Positions 46,986 to 60,353 of a DNA stretch of 64,000 nt are shown here, one piece after another. The notes under the pieces are model-generated. The model had not been told where the DNA came from. It saw only the letters and a program-made list of their open reading frames with translations, and ran no database searches. Position 1 is the stretch's first letter. Each line of letters opens with the position of its first letter. Position numbers and translations under genes: made by a program. This stretch comes from Hepsetus odoe (lineage: Eukaryota; Chordata; Actinopteri; Characiformes; Hepsetidae): NCBI GenBank assembly GCA_017165825.1, contig CM029386.1:21277011-21341010 (forward strand), read 5' to 3'.

Positions 46986-47796
46986 CTGGGATGTCCTCAC
47001 AGAACAACAAGGATTGTGTTAGACCTACCGAAAACACCTTAATGATGCTCAAGCCTACAGAATAATATTCAATGGGCTGATAAAATTAAAACGTAAACTT
47101 TTTGGAAGACAAGGGCCCTGTTACTTTGGCCAAAAGCTAATAAAGCTTCCACACGAGGACCACCCTACCTTCAGTCAAACATGGCAGTGTACCGTGATGG
47201 TTGTTTAGAGAACCATAATTTAGAGAAGCTTAAAATCTAAAGAATGTCATCAGATGACAGTCATCAGTCCATGATCTGAAGCTCAGGTACAGTTGAGTTA
47301 AGCTGCAAGGCTACAAACACAAGAGCAGGTCCAACCATGTGGAAAGATCTTAAGTAAGAAGTTACTGCTCAAAAGCTCAGAAAAGAAAAGAAAGAAAGCC
47401 CCAAACCCCTCCTCAGCGATGTGAAACACTGAGTCCCGGTAACAGGAATCCTGTAGCACCCCTCCTTTACCTGAACGGGTGCAAGGCTTGTGTAATATTT
47501 TTAGGGAGAAAAATCTGCCTTCTTTACCAAATATCTGCATTTCTGGATTAAAAGATTAAAAGAAAGAACATTTTCTTCACAGATTTGTTTTGCTTCTTTT
47601 AAAATGGTTCTTACTAAATGAAAGGTTGCAGCATTTAAAGCGACGTTAATTTACCTGTGACAAAGAAGGCAAACATCATGGTGGACTCCTCAGATTTAAA
47701 CATGGACAGATCATAAAGAACAGGAAAACCCACCACAGTCATGGTCAACCTGGCCTCCATCATGGTTTCGGTCTAATGTTTGGGCTCGGGAACTCT

Positions 47797-48006
47797 CTTA
47801 ATTTACATTTACATTTACGACATTTAGCAGATGCTCTTATCCAGAGCGACTTACATGTCCTAATTACAGGGACAGTCCCCCTGGAGCATCTCAGGGTTAA
47901 GGGTCTTGCTCAGGGACCCAGTGGTGGTAGTACCAGAGGTGGGAGTCGAACCTCTTGATCCAGAGGTCCGTAGGCAAGTACCCTACCACTAGACCACCGC
48001 CACCCG
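47797..48006 (-). mobile_element. tRNA-derived SINE, type III
   Basis: Complete antisense copy from tttacgacatttagcagatg to the inverted head actagaccaccgccaccc. Confidence 0.88.
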
Positions 48007-48389
48007 CCACCTGTAATTTAGATTTACAGCATCTAGCCATCAGTGCTTTTTATCCACACCTGTTCTTCATTACTGTAACCTGGATTCTGGTAACTGAACC
48101 AGTCGAATGTCACAATCTAATCAAACATAAATCAAAAACTAGTGCTCAAGTGGCAAAGTTTTATTATTCTTCTGAAAAATAAGAAAAGTATAAATATGTG
48201 TCAAGTTAGGAAAAGATACTTCCCATGATATTTCCTAGTATCAGTATCATAACGTTAAAGAACCTGGTTGTTGAACTGAGTCAGATCTCAGAATCATGAA
48301 GTGAGCTGGACTTTATCTTCATTTAGACGCTCTCAAGGCTCACAAAAGCGCCATTTCTCTTCACTGGCCTCCACAGAAAGTGAAAGACT

Positions 48390-48889
48390 NNNNNNNNNNN
48401 NNNNNNNNNNNNNNNNNNNNNNNNNNNNNNNNNNNNNNNNNNNNNNNNNNNNNNNNNNNNNNNNNNNNNNNNNNNNNNNNNNNNNNNNNNNNNNNNNNNN
48501 NNNNNNNNNNNNNNNNNNNNNNNNNNNNNNNNNNNNNNNNNNNNNNNNNNNNNNNNNNNNNNNNNNNNNNNNNNNNNNNNNNNNNNNNNNNNNNNNNNNN
48601 NNNNNNNNNNNNNNNNNNNNNNNNNNNNNNNNNNNNNNNNNNNNNNNNNNNNNNNNNNNNNNNNNNNNNNNNNNNNNNNNNNNNNNNNNNNNNNNNNNNN
48701 NNNNNNNNNNNNNNNNNNNNNNNNNNNNNNNNNNNNNNNNNNNNNNNNNNNNNNNNNNNNNNNNNNNNNNNNNNNNNNNNNNNNNNNNNNNNNNNNNNNN
48801 NNNNNNNNNNNNNNNNNNNNNNNNNNNNNNNNNNNNNNNNNNNNNNNNNNNNNNNNNNNNNNNNNNNNNNNNNNNNNNNNNNNNNNNNN
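48390..48889. other. assembly gap of exactly 500 N
   Basis: Second fixed-length gap. The right side starts in a CA-rich satellite, so the contig break probably reflects the repeat. Confidence 0.98.
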
Positions 48890-49085
48890 TACACACACAC
48901 ACACAAGAGTACATACACACACTACACACACACACAAGAGTACATACACACACTACACACACTCACACACAAGAGTACATACACACACTACACACACACA
49001 CACACTCACACACAAGAGTACATACACACACTACACACACTCACACACAAGAGTACATACACACACAAACACACTCACACACACA

Positions 49086-49120
<35 letters not shown>

Positions 49121-49132
49121 CCACCACAAATA
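48890..49132. repeat. CA-rich minisatellite
   Basis: Repeats of caagagtacatacacacac with variable CA runs, ending in a long (AC)n. Directly abuts the gap. Confidence 0.95.
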
Positions 49133-49140
49133 TATATATA

Positions 49141-49335
49141 ATCTGACAGACAGACAGACAGATAAATAGACCCATACACAGAAAGACAGACAGACAGTCA
49201 GACAGACAGATAGACAGACCCACACACAGACAGACAGAGAGACAGATAGATAGGCAGAGAGGGATAGTCTTATATAAAAACAGACAGACAGACAGACAGA
49301 CAGACACATGGATAGTTAGATAGACAGACAGAAAG
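49141..49335. repeat. (GACA)n / (GATA)n microsatellite
   Basis: Mostly cagacagacagacagataga motifs with interruptions. Confidence 0.92.
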
Positions 49336-49384
49336 ACTGCAGGTTATACTTCACTCTTAGGACGGACTGTACCAGCTGCTAGGA

Positions 49385-49447
49385 ATCGAACCCAGATGCT
49401 CTTCACCGTGAGGCGACAGCGTGAAGCACAGCGCCACCACGCTGCCA
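49385..49447 (-). mobile_element. SINE head fragment, type IV
   Basis: Antisense tRNA-like head (aatcgaacccaga box B; gcgccaccacgctgcca at the end). Same family as 55070-55305. Confidence 0.6.
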
Positions 49448-49449
49448 TA

Positions 49450-50365
49450 TCTGGAATAAATGAAACAGTCGGAGTTCAGACTGATGGTGTTTATTATTTC
49501 ATCGAAAAAAGAAATCAAGAACAACACTGACTTTGTCTGGGGGGCACAAACTTTTGCATTTGGCTGTATATACAGACATCATGCATCATCTCTTGACTTG
49601 GACTTGAGTGATGCTCTCTGGCTCCGACCTGACAGTCAGTCACAGGGCCGTTATCCTGACATGTTTGTTCAGGGACATGATGGCGTGATTGTCCCTCAGA
49701 GTAAAAGCTGAACGTCCACTCATCCTTGAAACGAGAGAAAGCTGCGAGAGAAAAGGTTCCGCTGACTCGGGGTGTTTCGGTTTGTGGGGTTTGACGCAGA
49801 TCAGCGTCGAAGACGAAGCCAGGAAGGCGAAGACACAAAAGCAGGAGGACACAAAGGACATCCTTCCTGAACGGAAAGAGGCCGGACACCTCCTCAGCAG
49901 CAGCGGCTGATCTGACACACGGGTGAACTTTTACAAAGACCCCTCCATCTCCGAGAGTCCGGAGAGAAAGGAGGGAAGGAGTGAAGGAGTGCATCGTTTA
50001 TTCTTCTTTATTTATTTCACATGAATCCACTGATCAGAATTTCAGGTTGTGATCCGTCGCTCCATCGTTCCTGAATTGATTTGTCCTTGGAATGAAAAAC
50101 GAGAAACTAATATCTTCACTGTAAAGATGTTCGGGGACGAACAGCTTCATGTTTAATTATGTGAAGAAAAAAAACAACCAAGAATGAGACCCTGTGAACG
50201 AGTGCAGGCACGAAAGAAAGAAAGACTAAAAGAAAGCAATAAATATTGAAAGCAATACGAAAGCTCTAAATATTAAATGAATAGATAATAAAGGATAATA
50301 AAGAGAAGGAGAAAAGGGAGGGATGAAGTTGGAAAACATAATGATATGTGAAAGAAAAACTGAGG
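49450..50365. other. no gene recognised
   Basis: Open frames exist on both strands, for example minus 49515-49994, but I recognise no domain or exon borders. Confidence 0.4.
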
Positions 50366-50369
50366 GCCA

Positions 50370-50420
50370 GCTGTGAATATGAAGAAAGAAAGAAAAAAAA
50401 AAGAAAGAAGGAAAGAAGGA

Positions 50421-50455
<35 letters not shown>

Positions 50456-50940
50456 GAAGAAAGGTGGAAATAAGAACTGATGAATAAAAAGAAAAGAATA
50501 TAAATAGAAAGAGAGGAAGGGAGAGCACATAAAAGAAAATAACATGGATGTATGGATGGATAAATGGATGGATGGATAGATGAATGGATGGATGTATGGA
50601 GGAGGAACAAATAAAATGTATAATGGATTGATGGATGGATGGATGGATGGATGGATGAATGAAAAAATAAATGAATGAATGAACAAAGAACCAAACGAAC
50701 AAATGAATGAATTAACTTATGGCTGGAGGAATGAATGAATAATGGATGGATTGATTATTTTATTAATGGATGAATGGTTGGATGAATGAATGAATAAATG
50801 AATAAACTGACAGATGGATGAATGGATGGATGGATGAAAGAATATATGAATGAATTAATTTATGGATGGATTAATTATTTAATTAATGGATGAATGAATG
50901 AATGAACTGACAGATGGATGGATGGATGGATGGATAGTTT
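50370..50940. repeat. (GAAA)n then (GGAT)n/(GAAT)n microsatellite tract
   Basis: GAAA-rich to about 50465, then GGAT/GAAT repeats from about 50540. Long open frames on the minus strand here come only from the repeat. Confidence 0.92.
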
Positions 50941-51375
50941 CCTGTAGAAGGTGAAGAGGATTCACTCCTCCACGTTGAATATTAAAGTGGGTTCTTTAAG
51001 GGGGTTCTGTATGCTTCGGTTCTGTCTCGTCTCTGTCTTCAGATCAAATAAAGTTTTTTTTCCAGATGGCAGCAGCAGGACGTGCAGAGTGTCTGAATGA
51101 AGAACGTCTGGCAGATGTTCTCCATGTTCCCGAGGGCAGAGAAGGTTCTGCTCTCATTTCCCAAAGAATGAGCTTTATTGCTGCAGGAGGGACTAAAGGC
51201 AGATTTAGATTAAATACGGCTGCGTTTAAACAGGACATTATGCTAATTGGTCCCTTGATCTTCATTGGATATGCAAATTAACCCTTAATTGCTTCAGAAC
51301 TCCTGTCCCTTATTGGATAACTCAGACTGATTAGCATATCGCTCATACAGCTGTATCTCCTGCATAGCTGAAAAT
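50941..51375. other. no gene recognised
   Basis: Includes an open frame at 51066-51281 on the plus strand with no recognisable domain. Confidence 0.4.
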
Positions 51376-51379
51376 GTAT

Positions 51380-51498
51380 CTGAACTATCTATCTCTCCAT
51401 CTATCTGTCTATCCATCCATCCATCTGTCTATCTGTCTTCGTATCCATCCATCCATCTATCAATCTATCTCTCCATCCAGCCGTCCATCCGTCTATCC

Positions 51499-51532
<34 letters not shown>
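51380..51532. repeat. (CTAT)n/(CCAT)n microsatellite
   Basis: Ends in an uninterrupted run of ctat, next to a transposon-like end starting atgtggccaaaagtatgtag. Confidence 0.92.
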
Positions 51533-51880
51533 GTGGCCAAAAGTATGTAGACATCTGGTGGACACTCCTCCTTATGCTGCTTGGAGATTCTGTCCCAAAA
51601 ATATGAGACTATATGAAGACACAACACACAACAACTCCCAGCCCAGTGGCTAAAGTCATCTGCATTCTCCTAAAAAGACTTTCCATAAAAACTTTTGAAG
51701 AATTTGTGGGTCAAAGGAGCAAAGCCACACTGGTGATTTACGTTGGGCAAGAAGGCCTGATTTACCATCCACACTCCCATTCACCTTTCACTCCTCTTTT
51801 TGTTCCTTTCACAGTTGTAACACTGCTATCCATCTCCTCCTCCTCCTGCTCCCCTCCTCCATATGCTCTCTCTGCTGAGT
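51533..51880 (+). mobile_element. possible non-autonomous DNA transposon
   Basis: Begins tgtggccaaaagtatgtaga, a sequence typical of one end of fish non-autonomous elements. A related phrase (ttcaaaagtatctggacgcc) is at about 62660. The other end is not defined. Confidence 0.35.
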
Positions 51881-52059
51881 AAAGAACCCTCCGTGAACCG
51901 TGTCACCAGAAGATGCAGGACCAAGAACGGCAGCTTCTGTTCAGATCTGTCGCTCCAGACGGTGGTCGATCAGTCGAGATGAGTCTAAAGTTGAACTTTT
52001 TAGTCTTTTACTGGAGCTGCGAGAGAAGGAAGGAAGCTTTTGCTCCACCAGTCTGCATT

Positions 52060-52765
52060 AGGCGTCGGCACGGCGAATCATCCATCTCCATTTCTTCCGG
52101 TCCTCTGCATCTTCCTCCTTCAAACCAACCACCTGCATGTCCTCTCATACCATGTCCATAAACCTCCTCTTTTGTCTTTCTCTTTTCCTCTTTCCTGGAA
52201 GCTCCATCTTCAACATCCTCCTTCCAATATAATCCTCATCTCTCCTCTGGACATGTCCAAACCAAACAGTCTCTGTTCTCTCACTTTGTCTCCAACACGT
52301 CTACCCTGATCTGTCCCTCTAATATACTCATTTCTAATCCTGTCCATCCTCGTCACACCCAACGAACATCTCAGCATCTTTAACTCTGACACCTCCAGCT
52401 CCGCCTCCTACCTTTTCATCAGCACCACCGTCTCCAACCCATACAACATAGCTGGTCTCACTACTGTCCTGTAAACCTTCTCTTTTACTCTCGCTGGTAC
52501 CCGTCTGTCCCAGATCACTCTAGCCAATCTTCTCCACCCACTCCAACCAGCCTGCACTCTCTTCTTCACCTCTCTTCCACACTCGCCGTTACTCTGAACT
52601 GTTGATCCCAAGTATTTAAACTCCTCCCCCTTTGTCACCTCCACTCCCTCCATCCTCACCACTCCACTTTTCTTCCTTCTGTCTTTGTCCTATTCACTGT
52701 CATTCCTCTCCTCTCTAGATCAGATCTCCATCTCTCCAGGGTCTCCTCAAGCTGCTACCTACTGC
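52060..52765 (-). mobile_element. RTE LINE 3' part
   Basis: Antisense RTE frame fragments: YLGSTVQSNGECG, RVQAGWSGWRRLARVI, RPAMLYGLETV, SLGVTRMDRIRNEYIRGT. A later piece starts near 52060 (MDVVREDMQVVG-like). Frameshifted. Confidence 0.88.
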
Positions 52766-52769
52766 TGGG

Positions 52770-55065
52770 GGATACAGGGAGGATGTGTTGCAACAATAGA
52801 GAGGACTTCAACAGAGTTCAGACAAACTGGAGGACAGCAGTTTCTTTAATGGGACAGTAGCACCCCCACCTGGCCACAGGGTGGGCAGGAAAATGGACAG
52901 ATAAACCAGTCCAAGAGGCCTCCAGATCACAATGACAAGCCAGTTGATTTCTTCTTCTCCTTCAAAAAAGATCACGGTCAACACATTCAACAACATCATT
53001 GAATCCAACAACACATCCATTGTTGTTCACTGCACAGCAAATGAACAGACCGATTGGTCGATTGATTACCATCTAATTAAAAAAAAAAACCCTAAAAACA
53101 ATCAATAAAATAACCAATCAATATTCACCACCACTGTGAGCCCTGATTGTCTCAAAAACAGGGCATCACACTAAACCACTGTGTTTGGAATCATTCATGG
53201 AGATAATTCAGAGCATTAAAACTAAAAACTCATCGACGGCGCCTTGTTAAAAATGTAGTCCCCCAGAATAATCCATAAAGAAACCAATAATATTACACGC
53301 TTTCTGAAGGTGTTCTGCTCTAATAATCAGATTATATCATTCGGATTATGTATTACCACCAAAGAACGCGTTACCCGGATGACTGGAACTTGAAAGGAAA
53401 TGTAAAATGGCCAAATGTTTTAGGACTAGGCCTCACGATCAGAAGGTAGTTGTTCTGGTCATTCATACTTTAAGATAGATCTGTAAATTCAGAAATCTGC
53501 CCGATTTCTAAACTCCTAAATGATTGATTCCAAAAGAACAAACAACTCAGTCACACCAGCTCGATTGTCCCATGTTAGTTTTTAATTTACGAAATTCCTT
53601 CGTCATGGAGATTTACAGCCAGTGTTTCAGTTTCACCTGAAAATAAAAGCTGTCCTCAGACAGACATTCATTCATTAGATCCCTCAAGTACATTACACAC
53701 TGCTCAGAATACTGAAGAAAAAAAAACAATGTTACTGTTGATCTTTGATCTGAAAAAAAAAAAAAAAGCTGAGCAGCATCAGAATGAAGTTGAATCAAAT
53801 CAAGAACCAGATTTTCATCCAAATTAATTGCTGGGAAAAAAAGAAATAATATCCAGCAGATAAAAACAGTTTAACAGTTTAACGAGCGTGAATTTCCAAA
53901 ACGTTTTGTTTTTATTTCCAGATTTTGGGTTTAAGACCAGGATTTATTTATTTATTTATTTGACAAATTATTCTGCTGATCATTAGAATGAAAAAAAACC
54001 CATTTAACATCAAATATAAGGGTCTACTAAAAATGAATATCCAGAATTATTCTGATAAACCTGATGAACCAGAATGTAGTTAAATTAAAACAAACACTCA
54101 AATTTGAATTAAACTTCATTCCTAGAATAAAAAGTCTGGTAATATGCAGAATAGAGTTTGAATCAAGTCTCAAAAATAATTTTGAAAATTGTTCAATTTT
54201 GAAAAATTGCCCTTGTTCCGAGACCATGTCTTGTATGTCTTCCACAAACGATTTCTGCTAATCGTTAAAATAAAAACAAAATAATTTGAAAAAAAAAAAA
54301 AATAATGAGGGCCTAATAAAACAAATATGCAGAATGATCATTATAAACGTATTAACCTGAATAAAAAGTTAGAAAAAAATTAATACCCAGTAGTTAATCA
54401 AATTAGTTCAGAGAAGACACAAATAAAAAAATAAAAATTGAAAAAAAATTGAAAACAACTTTTTAGGAAACTTTCCTTTTCAATATGCATTCATTTCAAG
54501 TGCATTTACAGAGGATTCCTTCAAAAAAACGAAGAAGAAAATCACCCAGATTAGATTAGGTAAGTACCATTTATCTTTCCTTTATTGGTTTTAATTGTCA
54601 CATTTATAAGATAAAAGTCCCATCAGTGCAAGAGGATGCACTACAGCAGTGGCAGCGTTAAATCAGACTCCAGATTAAAACTACAGTTCAGCTACAGATT
54701 ACTGAGTCCTCCACCAGGTGAGACAACAAGGACAGCATGGACATATGTCCCAGTGTGCTTCTACAGGTCGGTCCCAGTGTGTCAGTGTGCATCCGATACA
54801 AACAGTAATTTTCTTTCATCTCATACCATTTCCTCCAAACTGGCCCAGCAATCGACTCTGTTCTTTTTAAGGACCGAGCCAGAATGAGCCAATCACAGCG
54901 GACTGAAGGAAGGAGCAATTCCAGTAAATACACATTATGTAAAATGAAAGACCTTCGAACGAGGGTTGGCAGGTCTGTGTGTGCGTACAGTAGAGAGCGC
55001 TGGGGGTTCTTTCAATCTTGGCAAAATTAGTTAAAGGAAGTCCAGTTTTTTAGATCAGGAGGAGA
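52770..55065. other. no gene recognised
   Basis: AT-rich, with many poly(A/T) runs and short frames. No exon or repeat I can name. Confidence 0.4.
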
Positions 55066-55069
55066 ATAA

Positions 55070-55305
55070 ATGAACCCTCACAGGGAGAAAGGCGGGGACA
55101 CACCCTCTACTGGACACCTGTCCACCACAAGGCAGACACACGAGGGACAATTTAGTGTCCCCTACAGTGGGAGGAAACTGGAGCTACATGAGGAAACACA
55201 CAGAAATAGGGACACCCTGCACAGAAAGAACTCGGACCGTCCCACCTGGGAATAAGGGAGCTGGGAGGTGACAGCTCCACCATCATGCCGTGCTAGGCTG
55301 CTGAT
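55070..55305 (-). mobile_element. SINE type IV
   Basis: Antisense copy with cagtgggaggaaactggagc and acctgggaataagg in the order usual for a common fish SINE/LINE-tail repeat, ending near caccatcatgccgtg (inverted head). Confidence 0.6.
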
Positions 55306-55309
55306 GTTA

Positions 55310-56434
55310 ATCTTAATTATGAGTGGCCTTCTAGGCTTGAATAGAAAAGGATTAACTGTCCCCGTCACGCTCGAGTATTCGTCCATAAAGAAGACATTTC
55401 CATTTTGCTAATTGTCACATGTTCGGCTCTGCTCTACTCCAAGTTCCACTGTAAAGTGTCCTCCAGCCTTGTTGTTGGCCTTGTTCCCGACAGGCCACAT
55501 CTAAAGTGCTGCCGTGTCCTCAGATGCCTGGTTCTGACAATGTCCAACCCTGTCCTTTAATTCCTCCAATCCACGTACATTTAAACCTGGATCATAAGTG
55601 ACAGAAGAGTCGGGAAGCAGGCGATGTTCCCTCATGTTGGTCCCCAGATCATGAGACCAGCTCTGGCATCATGTGACCTCTGGCCCTGCCGGTGGAACAC
55701 AGTGGATGTAGATGCGAGCGGGTCTTTAGATGGTGAAAGGCGGCGAGAGCTGGCGGATGGTGTTGAGGAATGTTCTCGTGATTTCGCCGGAAAGAAGAGA
55801 GGTAGGAGAACCCGGAACGGGTCAACAAAGTGAGCGGTCAGAGGCCTTGGCTCTATTTTCTCCGTGAAAACCTCTGAAGGTGTACAAGGAGACGAGGAAT
55901 GAGGGGTCTTAGCGTTATAAATGGGTGAATTTTGAGAAACTGGCTTAGCAACGCCCCTAGCAACGCCCCTGACCCTTTGAAAGGAGTTCATGGAGATGAA
56001 CGTCAAATATTCAAATCCTTCCACGGTCCCACATTTCAAGTCGGCACAAAGGAAGTCTGGTTTTAATCTGACTAATCTTAAAAAAAAAAAAAAAAAAAAA
56101 ACCTTGGGGAAAGAATAACTTTTGATACATTTTATGTAAAAAAAAAAACAAAAAACCCAAAACACCAGTTCAAGGTTCCTCCAGTTGATACAGAATGCTA
56201 CTAATTAGGCGTAACTAATTAATGATGTCAATTATGTTAAATTTCTTGCATGTACATATAATAACCTACAGAAAGAAACAAAAAAAAAAAAAAAACAGGA
56301 CTCTCAGACTCGACGTCTGAGTTAAAACTGTGTTTCTGTTTTATGAATGTTGAAGTATAGAAAGTGGAATTTAAAAGCTTTGAAAGTGTTGCGAGACCCC
56401 CTGGGTGTGATGGTGGTAGACGAGTTCTTTGAGG

Positions 56435-56435
<1 letters not shown>
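55310..56435. other. no gene recognised downstream of slc25a10
   Basis: Would include the slc25a10 3' untranslated region (minus strand). A minus-strand open frame at 55632-56165 has no domain I recognise. Poly(A) runs lie near 56082 and 56281. Confidence 0.4.

Positions 56436-56437
<2 letters not shown>

Positions 56438-56485
<48 letters not shown>
56438..56485. repeat. (GT)n microsatellite
   Basis: About 24 GT units 80 bases past the slc25a10 stop, in its likely 3' untranslated region. Confidence 0.95.
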
Positions 56486-56486
<1 letters not shown>

Positions 56487-56567
56487 CACATTCCCGTCGA
56501 CTGCAGCCGGCGGTGAAATGAGGTTGTCACTGTTGGCAGCAAAAGGTCAAAGGTCAGCTGGTCAGAC

Positions 56568-57320
56568 TCAGCTGACCACCCTGATGCCGAAGTATTTTCT
56601 CAGCTGCTCCAGGAACAGGAAGGTCAGGACAGTGTGAGGGACCAACCGGATCCCTGCAGGAACCAAACCCTGCAACGAGACACTGGACTGTTAGTGGAAA
56701 GAAAAGAAGCGCTTTTAAAATGTCGACTGTATTTCTAATGCATTGTACTGTAAGGTGGGGTGTCTCTAAACATCTGGCCAGGAGTGATGATCCTTCTGGG
56801 TGAACTCCAGAATTTAAAAAATACACAGCTTGAAAACTGTATGTTGCAATTAACAAAAATCCGGGGGAGAAACGAGTGGATTTTAAGTGTAATAAAATGA
56901 AAAACAGAAACAAAATTTTAAAAAAATGAAAAAGAAGCTGGGGATAAAATGACATCATTGCCTATTTGAAGTTGGGTCCAACATGTTTCCAGGTATGTTT
57001 GTGTGTGCTGAGGTGTGTCCGAGTGTGTTCAGGTGTGTCAAGGTGAGTGTTTACCTTGTAAAACGCAAGTGGTCCCAGTCTGGCCGTTTCACTCAGACAG
57101 TGCAGCACCCCCTACAAATAGAACAGCAAACCCAGCATCACATCAAGTCTCCGTTGCCATGGGAACCCTGTGTCTTAAAACCCTGATTGCTTTTTATTTA
57201 TTGGGAATCAGCTCGTTGGAGCAAAAGTAATATTTTCCGCCTGTCAGACTGTCTGATCTTATTGTCATATTGAGTCAATTAAAGGAACAAAACAGGAAGA
57301 AATCTTTTAGTGCAACAGGC

Positions 57321-57368
<48 letters not shown>

Positions 57369-58493
57369 TAGATAGATACTTACTCTATATTCTCCTTTAG
57401 AGTTCATTAGTCTTGTCTTTATTACATCTAGTGGTTGACAGAGAAACGTAGCACATCCTCCCTGAGAGAGAGAGAGAGATAATTTACTAATCGTGTAACA
57501 GTGAATCAGAACTATATTCTGTTTAATCAACCAATCAAATTGTCTCAAGCTGCCTCAAGATGAGAGAGAGAGAGAGAAATTAAAAGTATATATTTGTTAT
57601 TTTCTTCTTTTTTCTGGTCACGTTAAAAAAAAAATGCAGACTCAGCCAAAAGGCTTATTAAAACGGTCCAATCAGACGGGCCACTGCTCAGACTTACAGC
57701 TATGAAGCTGGACAGGAAGTGAGTTAAGATGTTGTCCCCCATCATTCCCGTACCGAGGACCAGCTGCTTCGCCTGGTCGTAACACGCCAGCTGTAGAGAC
57801 ACAGAGACAGGTTACATCCTCACTTCATCATCAGGGTCCTCAGATCTCTACAGAGGTGGGAGGACGTCTCACCTGTCCTACAGTGACCAGGGCTCCTCGA
57901 CTGGACGCCATGGTGCCTCCGGAAAACAGCTTCCTGGTTCCCTCTGATAGCAAAAGGCAAAAGAAAAAAAAAAAAAAAAAAAAAAAAAGTGGTTTAAATG
58001 AGTTCAAGCCAAAATAATGAAAGTTCTCTGCTCATTCATTTCAGTTTAACTTCAGTCCCACTCAAACAAACTGACCTTCCTCACCTTCATCCACCTCCAA
58101 TCACCTCCATCCACCTCCAATCACCATCATCCACCTCCAATCACCATCATCCACCTCCAATCACCATCATCCACCTCCAATCACCATCATCCACCTCCAA
58201 CCACCTTCATCCACCTCCAATCACCATCATCCACCTCCAATCACCTTCATCCACCTCCAACCACCTTCATCCACCTCCAACCACCTTCATCCACCTCCAA
58301 ATACCTTCATCCAGCACCAATCACCTTCATTCACTTCCAGTCACATTCATTCACCTCCAATCACCATCATCCACCTCCAATCATCTCCAATCACCCATCT
58401 CCAATCACCTCCGTCCACCTTCAATTTTGCAGCCGTACTCACCCTCTCTCCACACCCTGAAGAGCCCATCCAGCGCGTGCTTGTAGCTGAAAA

Positions 58494-58548
<55 letters not shown>

Positions 58549-60156
58549 AACAGCCCGACTGGTCAACACAGTTCAGTTAATGGAAGAAAACCCAAGAATG
58601 AAACCGCAGGTTCACGCTAACAGACAGGACAACACACAACAGGACACTGTCCCTCAGGACTGACCGATCAGCATCAACCCAAGTCTGGACTTCTTCCTCC
58701 AAAGGTGAAAGGAATTGTTGCCATGGCAACTTGGGTACTATACCTGCTCCAGTCCAGTTATTATCATCATTATCGTTATTTTTAAACAAAGGCCTTAAAG
58801 GAGTTCATCACGACTGTGTTTGTGAGTCTAGTTCTTCTAAGCTGAATATTTTTAGTTGACAGACGCCTGACTGAGGCCTTCAGTCAGGAACGTCAGGGTC
58901 TTCACGCCTGAGGGTTAAAAGGAGGTTGAGGTCACACTCACTTTCTCCGGAGCTCGGGCGGGAGCTTCATGTCGTTCTGCATCCTGAAGAGAGAAAAACA
59001 AGCCACCACACACACGGTGTTAATGCTCAGGCCTGAACATTCACCACATTCCTACATTTCTGCATGAGCTGAGCAAGTCATCTGCAGCGACCTCCCCACA
59101 GAACCCCTTTACAGTGGTGCTACACGGAACTAGACGTCTCCAGCACAACTGCGTCCTCTCCAAGGCCACCAGGGAAGATTTTAGATGCTGGTGATGATGG
59201 TGAAACTGCACCAGATCACATTTCTTTGGGCAGCGTCTCCAGATCTGTGAGGGAAACTGGACGTCTGGTTCCGTTCACCACCACTGTGAGCAGGGCAGGT
59301 TTATTCACAGAGAGAAAAATGAGCAAAACTAACTTCCATTAGAACGTTTGATGCATAATGAAAGTAAACTGGGGGACAAATATGCAGGTTTATGTCCAAG
59401 CGCTGCAGAAGAAGCAGCAGCAAGTGATTAACTGAAAGCGTTGAATGAGGCTGTTTTTCGCTCGTTTTGTTTTTTTTAATGATAGTTTGGGATCTGGGAT
59501 CTCTACGCGGTGCTGGTTCCAGCATAAACATCTTGTTACCCTGTTTAGGTTCGGTTCCTGCCCATCCGTGAGACATTTAGAGCTTATGTTCAGCATGTTT
59601 CTTTTTAATTCAAAGTGTTGGGCACCAGATCGCTCCGAAGTTGGCGTTTTAACCTTTATTTCTGCAGAGATTAATCGAATTTGGATTCAAACCACAGCAG
59701 CCTCTTCGGTCGCAACCAGCGTGACTGAGTGAAAGGACAGAGGACAGTGGACCGACCTACGAGCAACTCCAGAAAGACCTGAACGTCACAGATGTGCAAG
59801 AGTTGGTGGACAAAAGAGTGCAGAAAATGAATTTTTGTGCCAACAGCGGTGAAAATCCTCTGTATTCAACACACCCAACACTCTGGTGCTGAACACACTC
59901 CAGGACCTTCAGGAAGGGGGTGGTGGTGGTGGGTTGTGGAGTTAAGTGTTATTTTAACCGTGTATGTGCGAGTGGGAATGTGTCCTTCATCCTCCCATCG
60001 CCCACATTTTCCTGCCAGTCCTGTAGACTGTGTGTGTGTGTGTGTGTGTGTATTGATGTTAGTGTACCTGACGTTCACCATATCTGCTGGCGTCCCAATG
60101 AAACCTCCCGTGAACCCTGCAGAGAGGTTAACACAGATAAATCACTGGCCGCAGAT

Positions 60157-60202
<46 letters not shown>

Positions 60203-60311
60203 ACCTCCAAATGCTCCCAGAAGCACTTTCTGGTAGAAGGGCATGGGCCCCTGACTGCCCATCATGTCCCTCACAGTTTCATAGATGGCAAACCTGGTGA
60301 GAGAGTACGAC

Positions 60312-60353
<42 letters not shown>

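Noticed and set aside
50226..50702. Long Phe/Ser/His-rich frames on the minus strand
   Set aside because: They are produced by the GAAA and GGAT microsatellites.
57998..58486. Frame of 162 codons rich in HPPPITIIH
   Set aside because: It reads the 20-bp minisatellite in an slc25a10 intron, on the opposite strand to the gene.
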